Shown here in pieces: positions 46,530 through 57,908 of a stretch of 64,000 nt of DNA; position 1 is the stretch's first letter; the number at the start of each line of letters is the position of its first letter. Both the position numbers and the translations under genes were made by a program. A model generated the notes under the pieces. The model searched no databases, was not told where the DNA came from, and was given only the letters and a program-made list of their open reading frames with translations. Source of the DNA: Zeugodacus cucurbitae (lineage: Eukaryota; Arthropoda; Insecta; Diptera; Tephritidae); the NCBI RefSeq assembly GCF_028554725.1, contig NC_071668.1, forward strand, positions 47,039,732 to 47,103,731, in the 5' to 3' direction.

Positions 46530-46893
46530 GTCCTATAAAAAATCAGAATTAATTTAAGTTTTAATATTTCTAGATGTATTAAATAAATTGATATGAACAA
46601 AAATATTTCCTTGAAGTAGTAGTTTTAAGTTAATATAATGAAAAAAATTTGAGAAAAATAATACACTAAAAGAAAAATTGATTCTTGAATACATAAAACT
46701 TGTTTTTTCCTATAGGAAGGCAATTTTTAATTTAAAAACGTTTCCGCGCCGTCTTCCCATCATCCGATTGTCCCCAAATTTTTTTTAAACATTTTTACAT
46801 AAAAAGGAAAAAAAATAACCCATTCTGTAAACATAGAATACATTTTGAATTTTAAGGACAGGTCTAGTGTGCCTACATATATTTTTAGCAAAA

Positions 46894-47007
46894 ATGCCCA
46901 AAGTTAGGAAGTGTGTGGTTGGATGCGAGGGCGGACAGCATTTTTTCAACTTTCCCTGTAAGGTAAAAGATGAAGACAGGTTGGTCCAATTTGAACATAA
47001 TTGGTAG
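46894..47007 (+). pseudogene. THAP domain, first half, of a P-superfamily transposase
   Basis: The frame starts MPKVRKCVVGCEGG and continues HFFNFP to a Trp and stop. This is the C-x3-C start of a THAP zinc finger, with the FxFP segment and the conserved Trp. The second zinc pair is found 3.4 kb downstream (50440) after two inserted elements. It is best read as the N terminus of the transposase whose catalytic part is at 52.6-53.9 kb. Confidence 0.6.
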
Positions 47008-47065
47008 TTTTTAATTTAAAATTTTAATTAATTAATATTAGAACATTAATATAATTAAATACATA

Positions 47066-48199
47066 CAGTGGCTCACAGCTTATTTCGTGTAAGCAACAAT
47101 TTTGATAATACTGATATGAAATTAATATTTTTTGCTCTGAACTAATTTAGTTTTAAATACAAAACATGTAAACAAATTTACGAAAGTATTAAAATTCAAT
47201 ATTTTATTAAACAAAAACCAAAAACACTCATAATTCATGGGTCACAGCTTATTTCGTGTGTCGATTTTCGTTCATGTGATACATGGAAATAACGGATGCA
47301 GAAAACTAACGGTAAATCAAAGTGTGAACTATGAATACTTAAGAAGCAGTTTATGTTCTAAAAACAATGCAGATCAGTTGCAATTACGCGGTATATCAAC
47401 ATGGGTCCACGCACTTCAATTGAAAAACGCGAATTAGTTATTAAACATTTTCAAAGTGGAAAAACGCAAAAACAAATTGCTGAAATGGTTGATGAAAGCC
47501 CGTTTACAGTTCGCAAAAGACCATTTAAACAAGGCAATGCTTTTTGGAATACGGTTATTTTCGCGGATGAGAGCAAGTTTAATCTTTTTGCGTCAGATGG
47601 TAAAGCATACGTATGGCGGAAACCAAATACTGAGCTCCAAACAAAAAATTTACGCGCAACAGTAAAACATGGTGGCGGTCATGTAATGGTTTGGGGTGTA
47701 TGTCATCTGCAGGCGTTGGTAGATTGGAGTTTATAGACTCCACTATGAATAAAGAAGTGTACCTAGACTTATTGAAGCAAAATTTCCTTCAAAGTGCAGA
47801 AGACCTGGGTATACGTGACACTTTTCGCTTCTACCAGGACAACGACCCTAAACATAAATCTGGTCTTGTACAAACTTGGCTCATTTGGAATTGTCCACAC
47901 CTCATCCAAACACCTGCACAGTCACCAGATTTGAACGTTATTGAAAATGTATGGCTCATTCTGGAAATTAATATTAGAAAACACCACATTTCTAGCGTCC
48001 AAACTCTAAAAGCGGTTTTGAAGGAAGAGTGGGGTAAAATATCGCCAAATTATACAAAAAAATTGGTGGAATCAATGCAAAACCGCATGAAAGCTGTAAT
48101 CGAGCAAAAAGGCTTTTCCACAAAATATTGAAATTTTATTTTTGTTTACTATTTAGTAAGATTTTTTATACCACACGAAATAAGCTGTGACCCATGAAT
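47066..48199 (+). mobile_element. Tc1-type element, copy 2, missing its right outer end
   Basis: The left end is CAGTGGCTCACAGC preceded by TA. The interior matches the 19.4-kb copy in inverted orientation. The right side stops at the inner direct repeat (TAAGCTGTGACCCATGAA). It has lost the outer ~200 bp of the right TIR, so it could not transpose. Confidence 0.88.
47401..48131 (+). pseudogene. Tc1-type DD34E transposase with internal deletion
   Basis: Starts MGPRTSIEKRELVIKHFQ. After KQIAEMVD it jumps to sequence from the KARLQFAKDHLNK region, deleting about 110 codons of DNA-binding domain. The catalytic motifs FADESKFNLF, FYQDNDPKHKS and SPDLNVIENVW follow, with one frame change near 47695 in the VMVWGCMSS block. 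The C-terminal end KGFSTKY is intact. Same gene as the relic at 19.7-20.7 kb. Confidence 0.88.
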
Positions 48200-48215
48200 A
48201 ATATTGATATTTAAA

Positions 48216-49585
48216 AAACAAGTAAGGAAGGGATAAGTTCGGGTGTAACCGAACATTTTATACTCTCGCAATTTATTGATGTAATTTTATAAAGATAACA
48301 CAATTCGACCCATATGTTCGGTATAAAGTTCAATAGAATAACGAAAATCATCATAAATAGTATATGGGGACTGAGGTCATTCCTACCAAGATACAATGTA
48401 TCGAAGACTATACGCTCACTTAATTTAATATTACTTATAATTAGGTATATGTATGAGATCTGGGGGAAGTTATGACCCGATTTTTACCATTTCAGGTACA
48501 GAGAGAAACTGTAATAAGAAAAAAATTCAGAGGGAATTACATTAAAATATCTGAGGGATTTACCTATATTTTCGGTGAAAAATTACCCTTAGGCACTGAG
48601 TTCTTCATGTTCGATATCAGGGGCCTTGAAAAGTCATGGTCCGATTTTGGCAATTTTTCCACAAGAGATGTCACAGCTCAAATACAGTATTTGTGTAAAG
48701 TTTTATTCCGCTATCTTTATTTGTTCCTTAAGTATATATGTATGTATTATAAAGTGAACGAATCAAAAGAATTCAAAATTGAGTTATATGGGAAGTAGAT
48801 GTAGTTGTGAACCGATTTCGCCCATATTCCACCCGTGTCATCAGTGTGTCAAGAAAGTGTTATATACCGAATTTCATTGAAATCGGTCGAATAGTTCTTG
48901 AGATATGGTTTTTGACCCATAAGTGGGCGACGCCACGCCCATTTTCCATTTTGTAAAAAAATCTCAGTGCAGCTTCCTTCTGCCATTTCTTATGTAAATT
49001 TGGTGTTTCTGACGTTTTTCGTTAGTGAGTTAACGAACTTTTAGTAATTTTCAACCTAATCTTTGTATGGGAGGTGGGCGTGGTTATTATCCGATCCGAA
49101 AAGGAAATGGCTAAAATAAACGACTGCAGAAAGTTTGGTTTATATAGCTTTATTGGTTTGCGAGTTATATACGAAAAACCTACTTGGGGGCGGGGTTACG
49201 CCCACTTTTCAAAACAATTACATCCAAATGTGCCTCTCCTTAATGAGATCCAAATTTCATTTTCATAACTTTATTTATGGCTTAGTTATGACACTGTTTA
49301 GGTTTTCGGTATCCGCCATTTTGTGGGCGTGGCAGTGGACCGATTTTGCCCATTTTCGAAAGCAACCTCCTCAGGGTGCCAAGGAATATGTGTTCCAAGT
49401 TTCATTAAGATATCTTAATTTTTACTCAAGTTATCACTTGCACGGACGGACGGACAGACATCCGGATTTCAAATCCACTCGTCATCCTGATCATTTATAT
49501 ATATATAACCCCATATCTAAATCGTTTAGTTTTGGGTGACACAAACAACCGTTATGTGAACAAAACTATAATACTCTGTGCAACA
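48216..49585 (+). repeat. Dispersed GAGAGTATAAAA repeat, copy 6
   Basis: The left end AAGTAAGGAAGGGATAAG and all internal blocks are present, up to GTGAACAAAACTATAATACT. It is the most complete left-to-right copy, about 1.37 kb. It joins copy 7 tail to tail at about 49585. Confidence 0.88.
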
Positions 49586-50376
49586 GGTTGCCCACTTATG
49601 GGTCAAAAACCATATCTCAGGACAGAATTCAATGAAAATCGGTATATAATATTTTCTTGACACCCGACAACACGGTTAAAAAATGAGCGAAATCGGTTCA
49701 CAACCACGACTACTTTCCTTATAACTCAATTTTGAATTCCATCTGAATCCTTCACTTTATAATATATACATACATTAGGAACCAATGAAGATAGCGAAAT
49801 AAAACTTTACACAAAATACTGTATATGATCTGTGGCATCACTTGTGAAAAAATTGTCGAAAACGGACTTTAACTTTTCAAGGCCCCAGATATCGAACATG
49901 TTGAACTCAGGGCCTAGGGTTAAATTTTAACCGAAAATATGGGTAAATCTCTCAGATAATTTAATGTAATTCAGAGGAAATTGTTTTCTTTTAATAGTGT
50001 TTCTCTGTTCCAAAAATTATTGAAATCGGGTCACAACATCTCCTAGCTCCCATATATGTACCTAATTATAGGTTTTTCAAAAATTCGTTGGGCTTTATTC
50101 CGCATATATGTATTGGTTAATATGTGATATGTATATCTTAGCAAAATTAAGTGAGCGTATAGTATTGGATATAGTGTACCTTGCTGGTGAAATTGAAAGA
50201 AGTCGGAATTACCTCAGCCCTCATATCTATATGTATATGACGATTTTCGTTATTCTATTAAACTTTATGCCAAATTTATGGGTAAATTTGTGCGTTATCT
50301 TAATAAAATTTCTTCAATAAATTGCGAGAGTATAAAATGTTCGGTTACACCCGAACTTAGCCTTTCCTTACTTGTT
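49586..50376 (-). repeat. Dispersed GAGAGTATAAAA repeat, copy 7 (inverted)
   Basis: Inverted partial copy. It begins inside the GTGGGC block and runs to the complement of the left end (CTTAGCCTTTCCTTACTTG). With copy 6 it forms a unit of about 2.16 kb whose two outer ends are inverted repeats of each other. Confidence 0.88.
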
Positions 50377-50379
50377 AAA

Positions 50380-50700
50380 TTGGATATTTAATTCGACTGA
50401 ACCGGTTGGGTGTTAAACAGACTAAAAATAAAAATTTGTATGCCTGTGATTGGCACTTCTCTTTCAAAATGAAAAATGAATAAACTTCGGATAAATGCTG
50501 TTACGGACTCGCATTTACCAAATGCGTCAGAATCTAGGAATTCATTAATTGAATTGGGATCGGAAGATATCCTTCCTAGAACTAGTGGTTCGGAATCCCT
50601 TGAGGATTCGAACAATTTATTATCATTAATACCAGAAGAAGCCCAGGAAGAAGTAGGTAATTTTACAGAAAAAGGAGTGCAAACAAATTTAAGCTCATAG
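50380..50700 (+). pseudogene. THAP domain second half and linker of the P-superfamily transposase
   Basis: The frame at 50433-50475 reads LYACDWHFSFKMKN, which supplies the C-x2-H-F zinc pair of a THAP finger. A one-base shift leads to NKLRINAVTDSHLP, like the conserved basic end of THAP domains, then an acidic Ser-rich linker ending at 50700. A hAT MITE then interrupts. Confidence 0.6.
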
Positions 50701-50701
50701 G

Positions 50702-51246
50702 CAGCGATGGGCACCACCGCAATCAAACGAGCATCACAAAATGAGATTGTGTTAGTCTGCTTACTGTGGTACCAAACGAATCAGCAATCAAAAATATTCA
50801 GTCTGCTTGCAGAGGTTGAGCGAGCAGGTATATGCCGCTCGGTTGCACAATGCGAATATATGCACGTGCTAATGAATGTAAAAATTAATAATAATTTATA
50901 TTTAATATAAATTATAGGAAAATTGGGTAATATAATAATTTAAAAAAGTAATTTAGTTCTATTTTATAATGATTGTTGTTGTGAAATTTTATTGTACAGA
51001 GAAACTTCGTTTTTCGCAGCCAACTTTACTTCGGAACGCTCTGTCAAAATAGAAAATTTCAACCGCTCAGCGTCGCCGTCGCGTTATTTCGGTATGCGCC
51101 ATACAAATTGTATGGGCATGAGAATTTTTTGACAGTCATTTGCCGTTGCCGCTTTTATTTAGGGAAGGCAGTTAGTGACAATCGGTGTGTGTCGTATACG
51201 ATCACTTACGCTCTTTTAGCACCTGCTAAGACTTTGCCCATGCCTG
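50702..51246. mobile_element. hAT-type MITE, copy 2
   Basis: The ends CAGCGATGGGC and GCCCATGCCTG are flanked by CTCATAGG at 50694-50701 and 51247-51254, an exact 8-bp duplication. It shares both terminal regions with 28822-29593 but lacks the nested MITE. It interrupts the linker of the THAP gene. Confidence 0.93.
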
Positions 51247-51254
51247 CTCATAGG

Positions 51255-51289
51255 GAACAAAAATTGATGAAGGAAAATTCTAAGTTAAA
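51255..51289 (+). pseudogene. Coiled-coil piece of the P-superfamily transposase
   Basis: The frame reads EQKLMKENSKLNK and continues after the next repeat copy (52521) as ELEKNKGK, giving a Leu/Lys/Glu heptad-like helix such as follows the THAP finger in many THAP transposases. Confidence 0.45.
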
Positions 51290-52520
51290 CAAGTAAGGAA
51301 GGGCTAAGTTCGGGTATGACCGAACATTTTATACTCTCGCAATTTATTTATTTAACTTTATTTATATTATATAATACACAATTTGACCCACATATTCGTC
51401 ATATATATTGTATAAAGTCCATTGAAAGTTGGAAACCATAATATTAGGTTAGAAGCACCGAGGTCCTCGTGTTCAATATATGGGGCCTTAAAAACCTATC
51501 GTTCGATTTCGGGAATTTCGATTTTTAGAATGGGGCTGCAACATTATAAACATAGTATTTGTGCAAAGATCTGCACCGATATCTTCACTAGTGCTTACTT
51601 TATATATTGTAAAGTAAACAATTCAGATCGTCTTCAAAGTTCTGGTATATGGGCAGTAAGCGTGGTTGTGAACCGATTTGAACTATTTTCACAATACATC
51701 ATTGGGATGTAAGGAAACTATTACAAACCAAGTTTCATTGAAATCTGTCGAGTAGCTCCTGAGATGTGGTTTTAGACCCATAAGTGGGCGACGCCACGCG
51801 CATTTTCCATTTTGCAGAAAAATCTGAGTGCAGCTTCCATCTGCCATTTCTTATATGAAATTTAGTGTTTCTGACGTTTTTCGTTAATGAGTTAACCCAC
51901 TTTTAGTAATTTTCAACCTAACCTTTTTACGGGAGGTGGACGTGGTTATTATCCGATTTCGATTCCGATTTTTCGACTGTATTAAGAAGTGGCGAAAAAA
52001 CGACTGCAGAAAGTTTGGTTTATATGGCTTTATTGGTTTCCGAGATATGTACAAAAAACCTATTTGGGGGCGGGGCCACGCCCACCTCCCCAAAAAAATT
52101 ACATCCCAATATGCCCCTTCATAGTGCGATCCTTCATACCAAATTTTATTTCCATAGCTTTATTTATGGCTTAGTTAGGGCACTTTATGTGTTTTCGGTT
52201 TTCGCCATTTTGTGGGCGCGGCAGTGGTCCGATTTTGCTCATTTTCGAAAGCAACATTTCTATGCTTTCATTGCCAAGAAATAAGTGTACCAAGTTTCAT
52301 CAAGATATCTTAATTTTTACTCAAGCTACAGCTTGCACAGACGGACGGACGTACGCACAGACAGACATTCGGATTTGAACTCCACTCTTCAACCTCATCA
52401 GTTTGGTATATACATATAACCCTACATATATCTAACTCGTTTAGTTTTGGGTGTTACAAACAACCGTTATGTGAACAAAACTATAATACTCTCTAGCAAC
52501 TTTGTTGCGAGAGTATAAAA
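51290..52520 (+). repeat. Dispersed GAGAGTATAAAA repeat, copy 8
   Basis: Complete from AAGTAAGGAAGGGCTAAG to GTTGCGAGAGTATAAAAA, about 1.23 kb. It interrupts the coiled-coil of the THAP gene, which defines both termini of the repeat. Confidence 0.9.
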
Positions 52521-53945
52521 ATGAATTAGAGAAAAATAAAGGAAAATAACTTATTTAAAATATCAACTAGATGATTTGTCTAGGAAATATGTATAAGCTT
52601 TTAGATGAAGAATTAAAAAAAGAATTGAAGGTTTTGATGCGATAGGCCACTTTTGCCATAACTTTCCTCCACAAATAGGCGCCATAGTGCGCAATAGTAC
52701 GAAAAACTTTAATAGAAATCCGTTAGGTCGTACATACGATAGCAATTTTAAAACACTAGCTTTAGTATATATTTCTTTTCACCTCTAGCTTATAGACACC
52801 TTAAGCCAATCTTAGGTTTCCGAATAAGAGAACTCTTGACGAGTTTGTTTCGGATTGGCCTCGTGAAGCAAAAGTTCGTGTATATTTTATGTGACGAAAT
52901 TACACTTATGAATCATTTTCAATATGTCCCTAAATTTGATAAAATAGAAGGAGTTGAAGATTACGGCGATGAAAATCGTACGTCTAGTAGAGGCAATAGT
53001 GCAATGACTATTATGGTTCAATGTGTTGGTGGAATGCCTTGGTCACATCCACTTTCATATTTTATTGTCCATGGGACATGTAAAGGGGATGTTGCCAAAA
53101 AAGATATATTTGAGGGCAACTCCCAATTACAAAATATTGGTCTCATACCTTGCCATTTTGTTTCAGATCAAGGATCTAAGTTTTTGTATTTGTCCATAAT
53201 TTTTTTATAGTCCCCACATTTTAAAGAGTACCATGAATTGTTTAGAGAATTCGAAGAACAGAAATTAACTGAAGCACATATATGTATTTCCGAACAATTT
53301 TCAAAAGATGAGAGTGAATCTAGCCTCCCAGGTTATGGGAGACACCGTAGCTTCGGGTATGCTCGCTTCATATATGTAGCTCCGTTTTTCTGTCCAGCAA
53401 TTTTGAAGCTCTTTTACCAACCAAAAAATATATTTTCGGCAACAGACGCTCAAATAAACTTTTTATATGAAGCAGTAGGAGTTTTAAGATCTATGAAAAT
53501 TTTTTTGAGGAGAGAATGAAAATGGTTCGGATATACCAATTCATTCAATTCAGGGTTGGATTTTAAATATTAGTAGTTTAAGACGATTGTGGCGATTTTT
53601 GTCACTGACAAGATTCAATAGTTTACAGACGAGACGACTTTGCAGGATAATTTAGAACATTAATTCGGACAATTTAGAAGGTTACGATACGCCAATACCG
53701 TAGTAAAGGGAAATTGCGAACCCACTCCGCAAAACGAAATGACTAGAGAACAGACTCACGAAATAATAGCAAGCGTGTGCAATGACAATACAGTACGGGC
53801 TCTCTCTTGGCAAAAATTTTAAGGTTTACCCCGACCAGAACATACTTTTAATAGGATAATAGGTGATAATTCAGAGCTAGAAGATTTAGAAGTAGATTTT
53901 TTAAAAGAAAATGCGTATGCATATTTTTGCGGTTACCTTTATTTA
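52521..53945 (+). pseudogene. P-superfamily (THAP9-like) transposase catalytic region, broken
   Basis: Order of blocks: NPLGRTYDSNFKTLALVY near 52725; LCDEITLMNHFQY and DKIEGVEDYGDENRTS (52890-52970), holding the first catalytic Asp; MTIMVQCVGG; IPCHFVSDQGS near 53150, the second Asp; then shifted frames with KLTEAHICIS, SQVMGDTVASGM, QDNLEHFGQFRRLR-like and GNCEPTPQNEMT near 53720. This is the order seen in P-element and THAP9 transposases. Several stops, frameshifts and a deletion after the second Asp make it inactive. Terminal repeats were not found. Confidence 0.8.
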
Positions 53946-54014
53946 AAAATTTCTTATCTTATATACATATGTAGAAAAAGATGATATTTCAGGGAATTTT
54001 AGTTTATTCAAAAA

Positions 54015-54446
54015 AGGCAAGTTGGCAGGTGTAGTTTATTAAGACTGACAGGGATTTTTAGATTATTTAATAAAGTTAGAAATAATTTTCCTAAAATAAT
54101 TTGATTCAACTTGCCATAAGTACTTATGTATATAAGTCAGCTTCTTTTTGACAAACTTAAAAATGTCAGACGTTATCCCTGCTGTGAAAACTCCAACAGT
54201 AATTTAATTTTAACCTTATTCATTACGATAAGGCAAGTTGGCAGGTGTAGTTTATTAAGACTGACAGGGATTTTTAGATTATTTAATAAAGTTAGAAATA
54301 ATTTTCCTAAAATAATTTGATTCAACTTGCCATAAGTACTTATGTATATAAGTCAGCTTCTTTTTGACAAACTTAAAAATGTCAGACGTTATCCCTGCTG
54401 TGAAAACTCCAACAGTAATTTAATTTTAACCTTATTCATTACGATA
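54015..54446. repeat. Tandem duplication, 2 x 216 bp
   Basis: Two units (54015-54230 and 54231-54446) appear identical by eye, each containing GGCAAGTTGGCAGGTG and ending CATTACGATA. No divergence suggests a recent duplication or an assembly artefact. Confidence 0.92.
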
Positions 54447-54752
54447 AGGATTTTCTTTATACTTAAATTTAGCAATCATAATTTCAAGTCGAAAATGTTA
54501 TGCGTTTCCCATATGAAGGTAGAATAGGTTTTAGAAATGGTTTTTGGAAACATATGTATGTATGTGTGTAGGTTTTGGTTTTTTGAATTTTTCCGTATAC
54601 AGTTTTTAAAGAATGTCCCGTTCATTTCTCATGAATCTCTCTTCGACTTGTTCTTGTATTTTGCAAAGAATTCATTGACAATTGATTTTTTGTTGTTTTT
54701 GCTTATTCGAAGCCTATCTCATGTAGAATATTTTTGGTCAATCGGCCCTTTG

Positions 54753-55084
54753 TTAATACAAATATGTTCTTCCTACTCGTGAACACGCCACGTATAATTG
54801 CCCATGGTAGAAACATGGATTTTCCAAGTCTAACACAGTAGACATTGTTTGGCCTTGAGATTTATTTATAGTTATCGCGAAAGCTAAACGAATGGGAAAC
54901 TGTAGTCTTTTAAATGGTATGGGAGAATCGGATGGTATCATCGGAATACGTGGTAACAAAACAATTTCTCCTTTAAACTTTCCTGTCAAAATAGTTCCTT
55001 CAAGAACATTTCCAGTAATTCTTTTGATCACCAAACGTTTGCCGTTGCATAGTAATTGATGTCTGGTTCGTAATTAAATGAATC
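54753..55084 (-). pseudogene. Helitron Pif1-type helicase, C-terminal end
   Basis: The frame reads RLVIKRITGNVLEGTILTGK, LPRIPMIPSD, FKRLQFPIRLAFAITINKSQ, and HGQLYVACSRVG. These are the last helicase motifs of Helitron Rep-helicase proteins, which unwind DNA during rolling-circle transposition. Only about 95 residues remain, so it is inactive. Confidence 0.88.
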
Positions 55085-55497
55085 TACAGTGGCTTAAACG
55101 CAAAATGGGACACCGCTCTAAGTTACAAAACAGGCCTCCAATTTGAGTAAAAACGAAAAGTTTTTTCAATAAAAAGTAAGCAACATATTTTGAACATATA
55201 TTCCTAGTAATTCCTCGTTAACTTGGTAACCCTTACCCAACTTCATGGGAACTAAGCCAAAAAAAACATACACACATACGATTTGAATGTCAAATGCAAA
55301 ATGGGACACCGTTATTTCTTGGAACTGAAATAAGGGCTGACTTCATAAACGCAGTTTGCAATGCAACACTGCAAACAGATGCGATACCGATGCAAAGCAA
55401 CACTGCATGGTAACACTGATTTGTCAAATAATGCAATGACATTTATTAACGTTTGTGAACGCAATATTGCTTTGTCGTGTTTCTTTGTGTGGTAAAA

Positions 55498-56786
55498 ATG
55501 AATCTTGACCAATTGTGCACTTTTGTTTTTGAAAACGCCCTAGAATTTGGCGAAAAAAGAAATTCAAGTAACGTGGTGTTCATTAAAAAAATATTAAATA
55601 AGCGAAAGCGCCGGCGTGTTTTTTTAACCGGTGGTGGCCCAAAAAGGAAAATTCCAAAAACGTCCAACTTCTGCAAAACGATAAAATGTATGCAGGATGA
55701 CGTTTTTTATGCTCATTTTCGTATGAAAAAGAGCACATTCAAGGTATTTATTTTTTAATTTATGTTTAATATAAAATAATTAACATATATGGTTTAAAGA
55801 ATTTGCAGACCATGTTAATGCCGTGGTGGCCTCCGCGCACAACTGGACGAATTGGAATTTCTTTGGAAAAGGTCTTGCAAATTGCAATTTGGAAGCTGAG
55901 CAATAATTGTTCTTTTAGAGATGTCAGCGATCGTTTTGGAGTAGCTGTTGGTCTCGCATATAAAGTCTTTGTAAAAATAATAAAGATGATCTGCCGTTTA
56001 AAGAAAGACGTCATCAAATTTCCAAGAAGTGAAGCTGAACAAAAGCAAACCAGCGAAGCATTTTCAACTCTACGTTTCAATCCTTTTCCTTTTGTACTCG
56101 GGTGCGTCGATGGTACACATATTCCCATTTCGCAGCCAATCAGAGATGAAATCAGTTACCGGAATCGAAAGGGGACGTACTCAATCATTGCTCAAGTAAA
56201 TATTTCTTTTGTTTTATGAAAAAATTATTATTTTTAAATTTTGGTTAACATTTTTTGCCAGGCTATTGTCGACAGCCGTATGAAATTCATAGATGTGTTC
56301 ATAGGGTGTCCGGGAGCATGCCATGATGCTTCAATTTGGCAAATGAGCCCTATCAAGAAGGCCATAATTAACAAAGAAATAAATATTTATCCCAACTACC
56401 ATTTTTTGGGCGATGGAGGTTATCCTTTGGAGATGTGTGTTATGGTTCCTTATCGCGATAATGGATTCCTGACATCAATGCAATCGAAGTACAATGCAAT
56501 TTTAAGTTCAACTCGGGTTGTTGTAGAACAGGCATTTGGCGTTTTGAAGAAGAAATTTAGAATTCTAAAGTATATCGAAGTTAAAAATCCAAGTTTGCCA
56601 AAATTAATAACAATGGCTTGTATGATTATTCACAATATTATTATTATAAATGAAGGGAACAACGCCGATGATTTAATCGCAGAAACAAATGCCATCACTT
56701 CTGAAACACTCGAGGAAGTCACTTTACCAGGACAAAGAGAGGCAAAAGCAAAGAGAGATGCATTGGCAACTTTGTTATCAGCCTAA
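55498..56786 (+). CDS. Harbinger DDE transposase, 385 aa, three exons
   Basis: Exons 55498-55743, 55809-56195 and 56262-56786 join in phase 0; introns of 65 and 66 nt have GT/AG borders (the first acceptor TTTGCAG is preferred over an alternative AAAG five codons upstream). The protein has a DDVFYAHFRMKKSTF block near residue 70, a helix-turn-helix (NNCSFRDVSDRFGVAVG, ~114-130), then the DDE_Tnp_4-type core: GCVDGTHI (D183), CPGACHDASIW (D233) and VVEQAFGVLKKKFRIL (E300). It cuts the element and inserts at 3-bp targets, usually together with the Myb-like partner encoded on the other strand. No defects are seen. Confidence 0.93.
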
Positions 56787-56956
56787 TGCATCTCTCTTTG
56801 CTTTTGCTTTTTCAATTAAAAATACTTTTTATAAATAATACTTTTTTATTATATCGCTTTTTCATGAGATCAATTACAACAATAAATACATATGTATTTT
56901 GTTTGTATTTATCTAAAAAGATTTTAATCTGTTAAGGTGAACAAGAAATGGAAAAC

Positions 56957-57649
56957 TTATTGAGACCTGTCTACAATTCTCTGAAATAAGGCACGGATTT
57001 CCTTCAGCTCAGCTACTTTCTCCTTCTCCACCGCAATTTTTTCTGCTTCGATGTCCAAGAGTTTTTTCATCACTTTGGCATCTGCCTCAGACTCTTTACT
57101 TAAAAACTCCAGAACTTCGCATCGTTTTCGTTTTATAGCAAACCTTTGAGTAGTGTTTTCTGAAGGTGTAGCATCTAAGTTCATTGGCGCGTGGGAATCG
57201 GTGGGTGTCAACGGGCTATCGCTTGTCAAATCTTCCACCAAGGATTCTAGAGAACTTTCAAGCATTTCACTGGGCACCTGAACGCTACTACGGCTGCCAA
57301 ACACCTCATCCATGACATCGAAAAATTCCCAATTCGTGGAACTCTCGCCAGATGTGTTATTGCGTTTCTTAATTCTTTTGTATGTGCCCATTAGATTTAT
57401 AAAACATCTGGTTGCTTCATCTCTTGAAAAGGGAAATGTGCCCTCGACCTCCTTAATCTCCCGCATTATTTGCTCCCAAATAGCACTCCTTTTCTTTTTT
57501 TTGGCACAAAAATCCGGTTCATGGCGTAGACGCACTTCCAAAAGGAGCTTTTTCCTTTCATGGCTCCACTTCTTTTCACTATAAGAACGAAGAAATCATA
57601 TAACAGAAAGAAAATGCGAAAAAGTTTTTACTTACGATGTCTCAGCCAT
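56957..57649 (-). CDS. Harbinger accessory MADF/Myb-like DNA-binding protein, 211 aa, two exons
   Basis: Exon 1 is 57636-57649 (14 nt, MAETS start) and exon 2 is 57578-56957, joined across a 57-nt GTAAGT/TATAG intron; the joined frame is open to a stop. Residues 5-80 read KKWSHERKKLLLEVRLRHE, then IWEQIMREIKEV and CFINLMGTYKRIKKR, a trihelix/MADF-like fold. The C-terminal third is a Glu/Lys coiled coil (KKLLDIEAEKIAVEKEKVAE). Harbinger elements encode such a protein to bind the termini and import the transposase. It ends 170 bp from the transposase stop, tail to tail. Confidence 0.92.
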
Positions 57650-57908
57650 TTCAATTACCGCAAAAATCCAAAAAGCATCCAAAATAAAACAGATGCACAA
57701 ATTTGACAACTGTTGCGCATCAGAAAGGGTTGCCAGGCGATAGTGAACACACGGCAATGCCAAAAATATGCTAATGACGTTTATGAACACTAGGCATTTC
57801 AATGTTGCATTGCAAACTGCGTTTATGAAGTCAGCCAAGTTCTGCGTTTTAATTTCAATAAATACTCATTGTATATTCATCGTGTGTTATGTTTAAGTAT
57901 TTTGTGAA

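Larger units (their letters stand above)
43544..46828 (+). mobile_element. 3.3-kb DNA transposon with intact spliced transposase, superfamily unassigned
   Basis: Inverted ends of about 165 bp run 43544-43712 and 46664-46828 (ACAGAATGGGCTAATTTC... and ...AAATAACCCATTCTGT). They include a shared GGAAGACGGCGCGGAAACG block. The left flank is TTA(A) and the right flank is (T)AAA, so a TTAA-like target is possible but not exact. One complete three-exon gene fills the interior. A relic of a related element lies at 2249-3985. Confidence 0.9.
55335..57836. mobile_element. PIF/Harbinger transposon, two intact genes, AAG target duplication
   Basis: Inverted ends of about 30 bp (GGCTGACTTCATAAACGCAG... 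and ...CTGCGTTTATGAAGTCAGCC) are flanked by AAG at 55332-55334 and 57837-57839, the 3-bp duplication size of this superfamily. It holds a transposase (plus) and a MADF/Myb-like gene (minus) in convergent order. All required parts look undamaged, so it may be autonomous. Confidence 0.94.

Noticed and set aside
46894..47007. THAP half-domain as part of the 43.5-kb transposon
   Set aside because: It lies 65 bp outside the right TIR, and its missing half is found downstream at 50.4 kb, not inside the transposon.
52836..53210. Possibility that the 124-codon frame is a stand-alone domesticated gene
   Set aside because: It lacks the rest of the catalytic fold, is followed by frameshifted pieces of the same protein, and has no promoter-proximal THAP exon nearby without crossing insertions.
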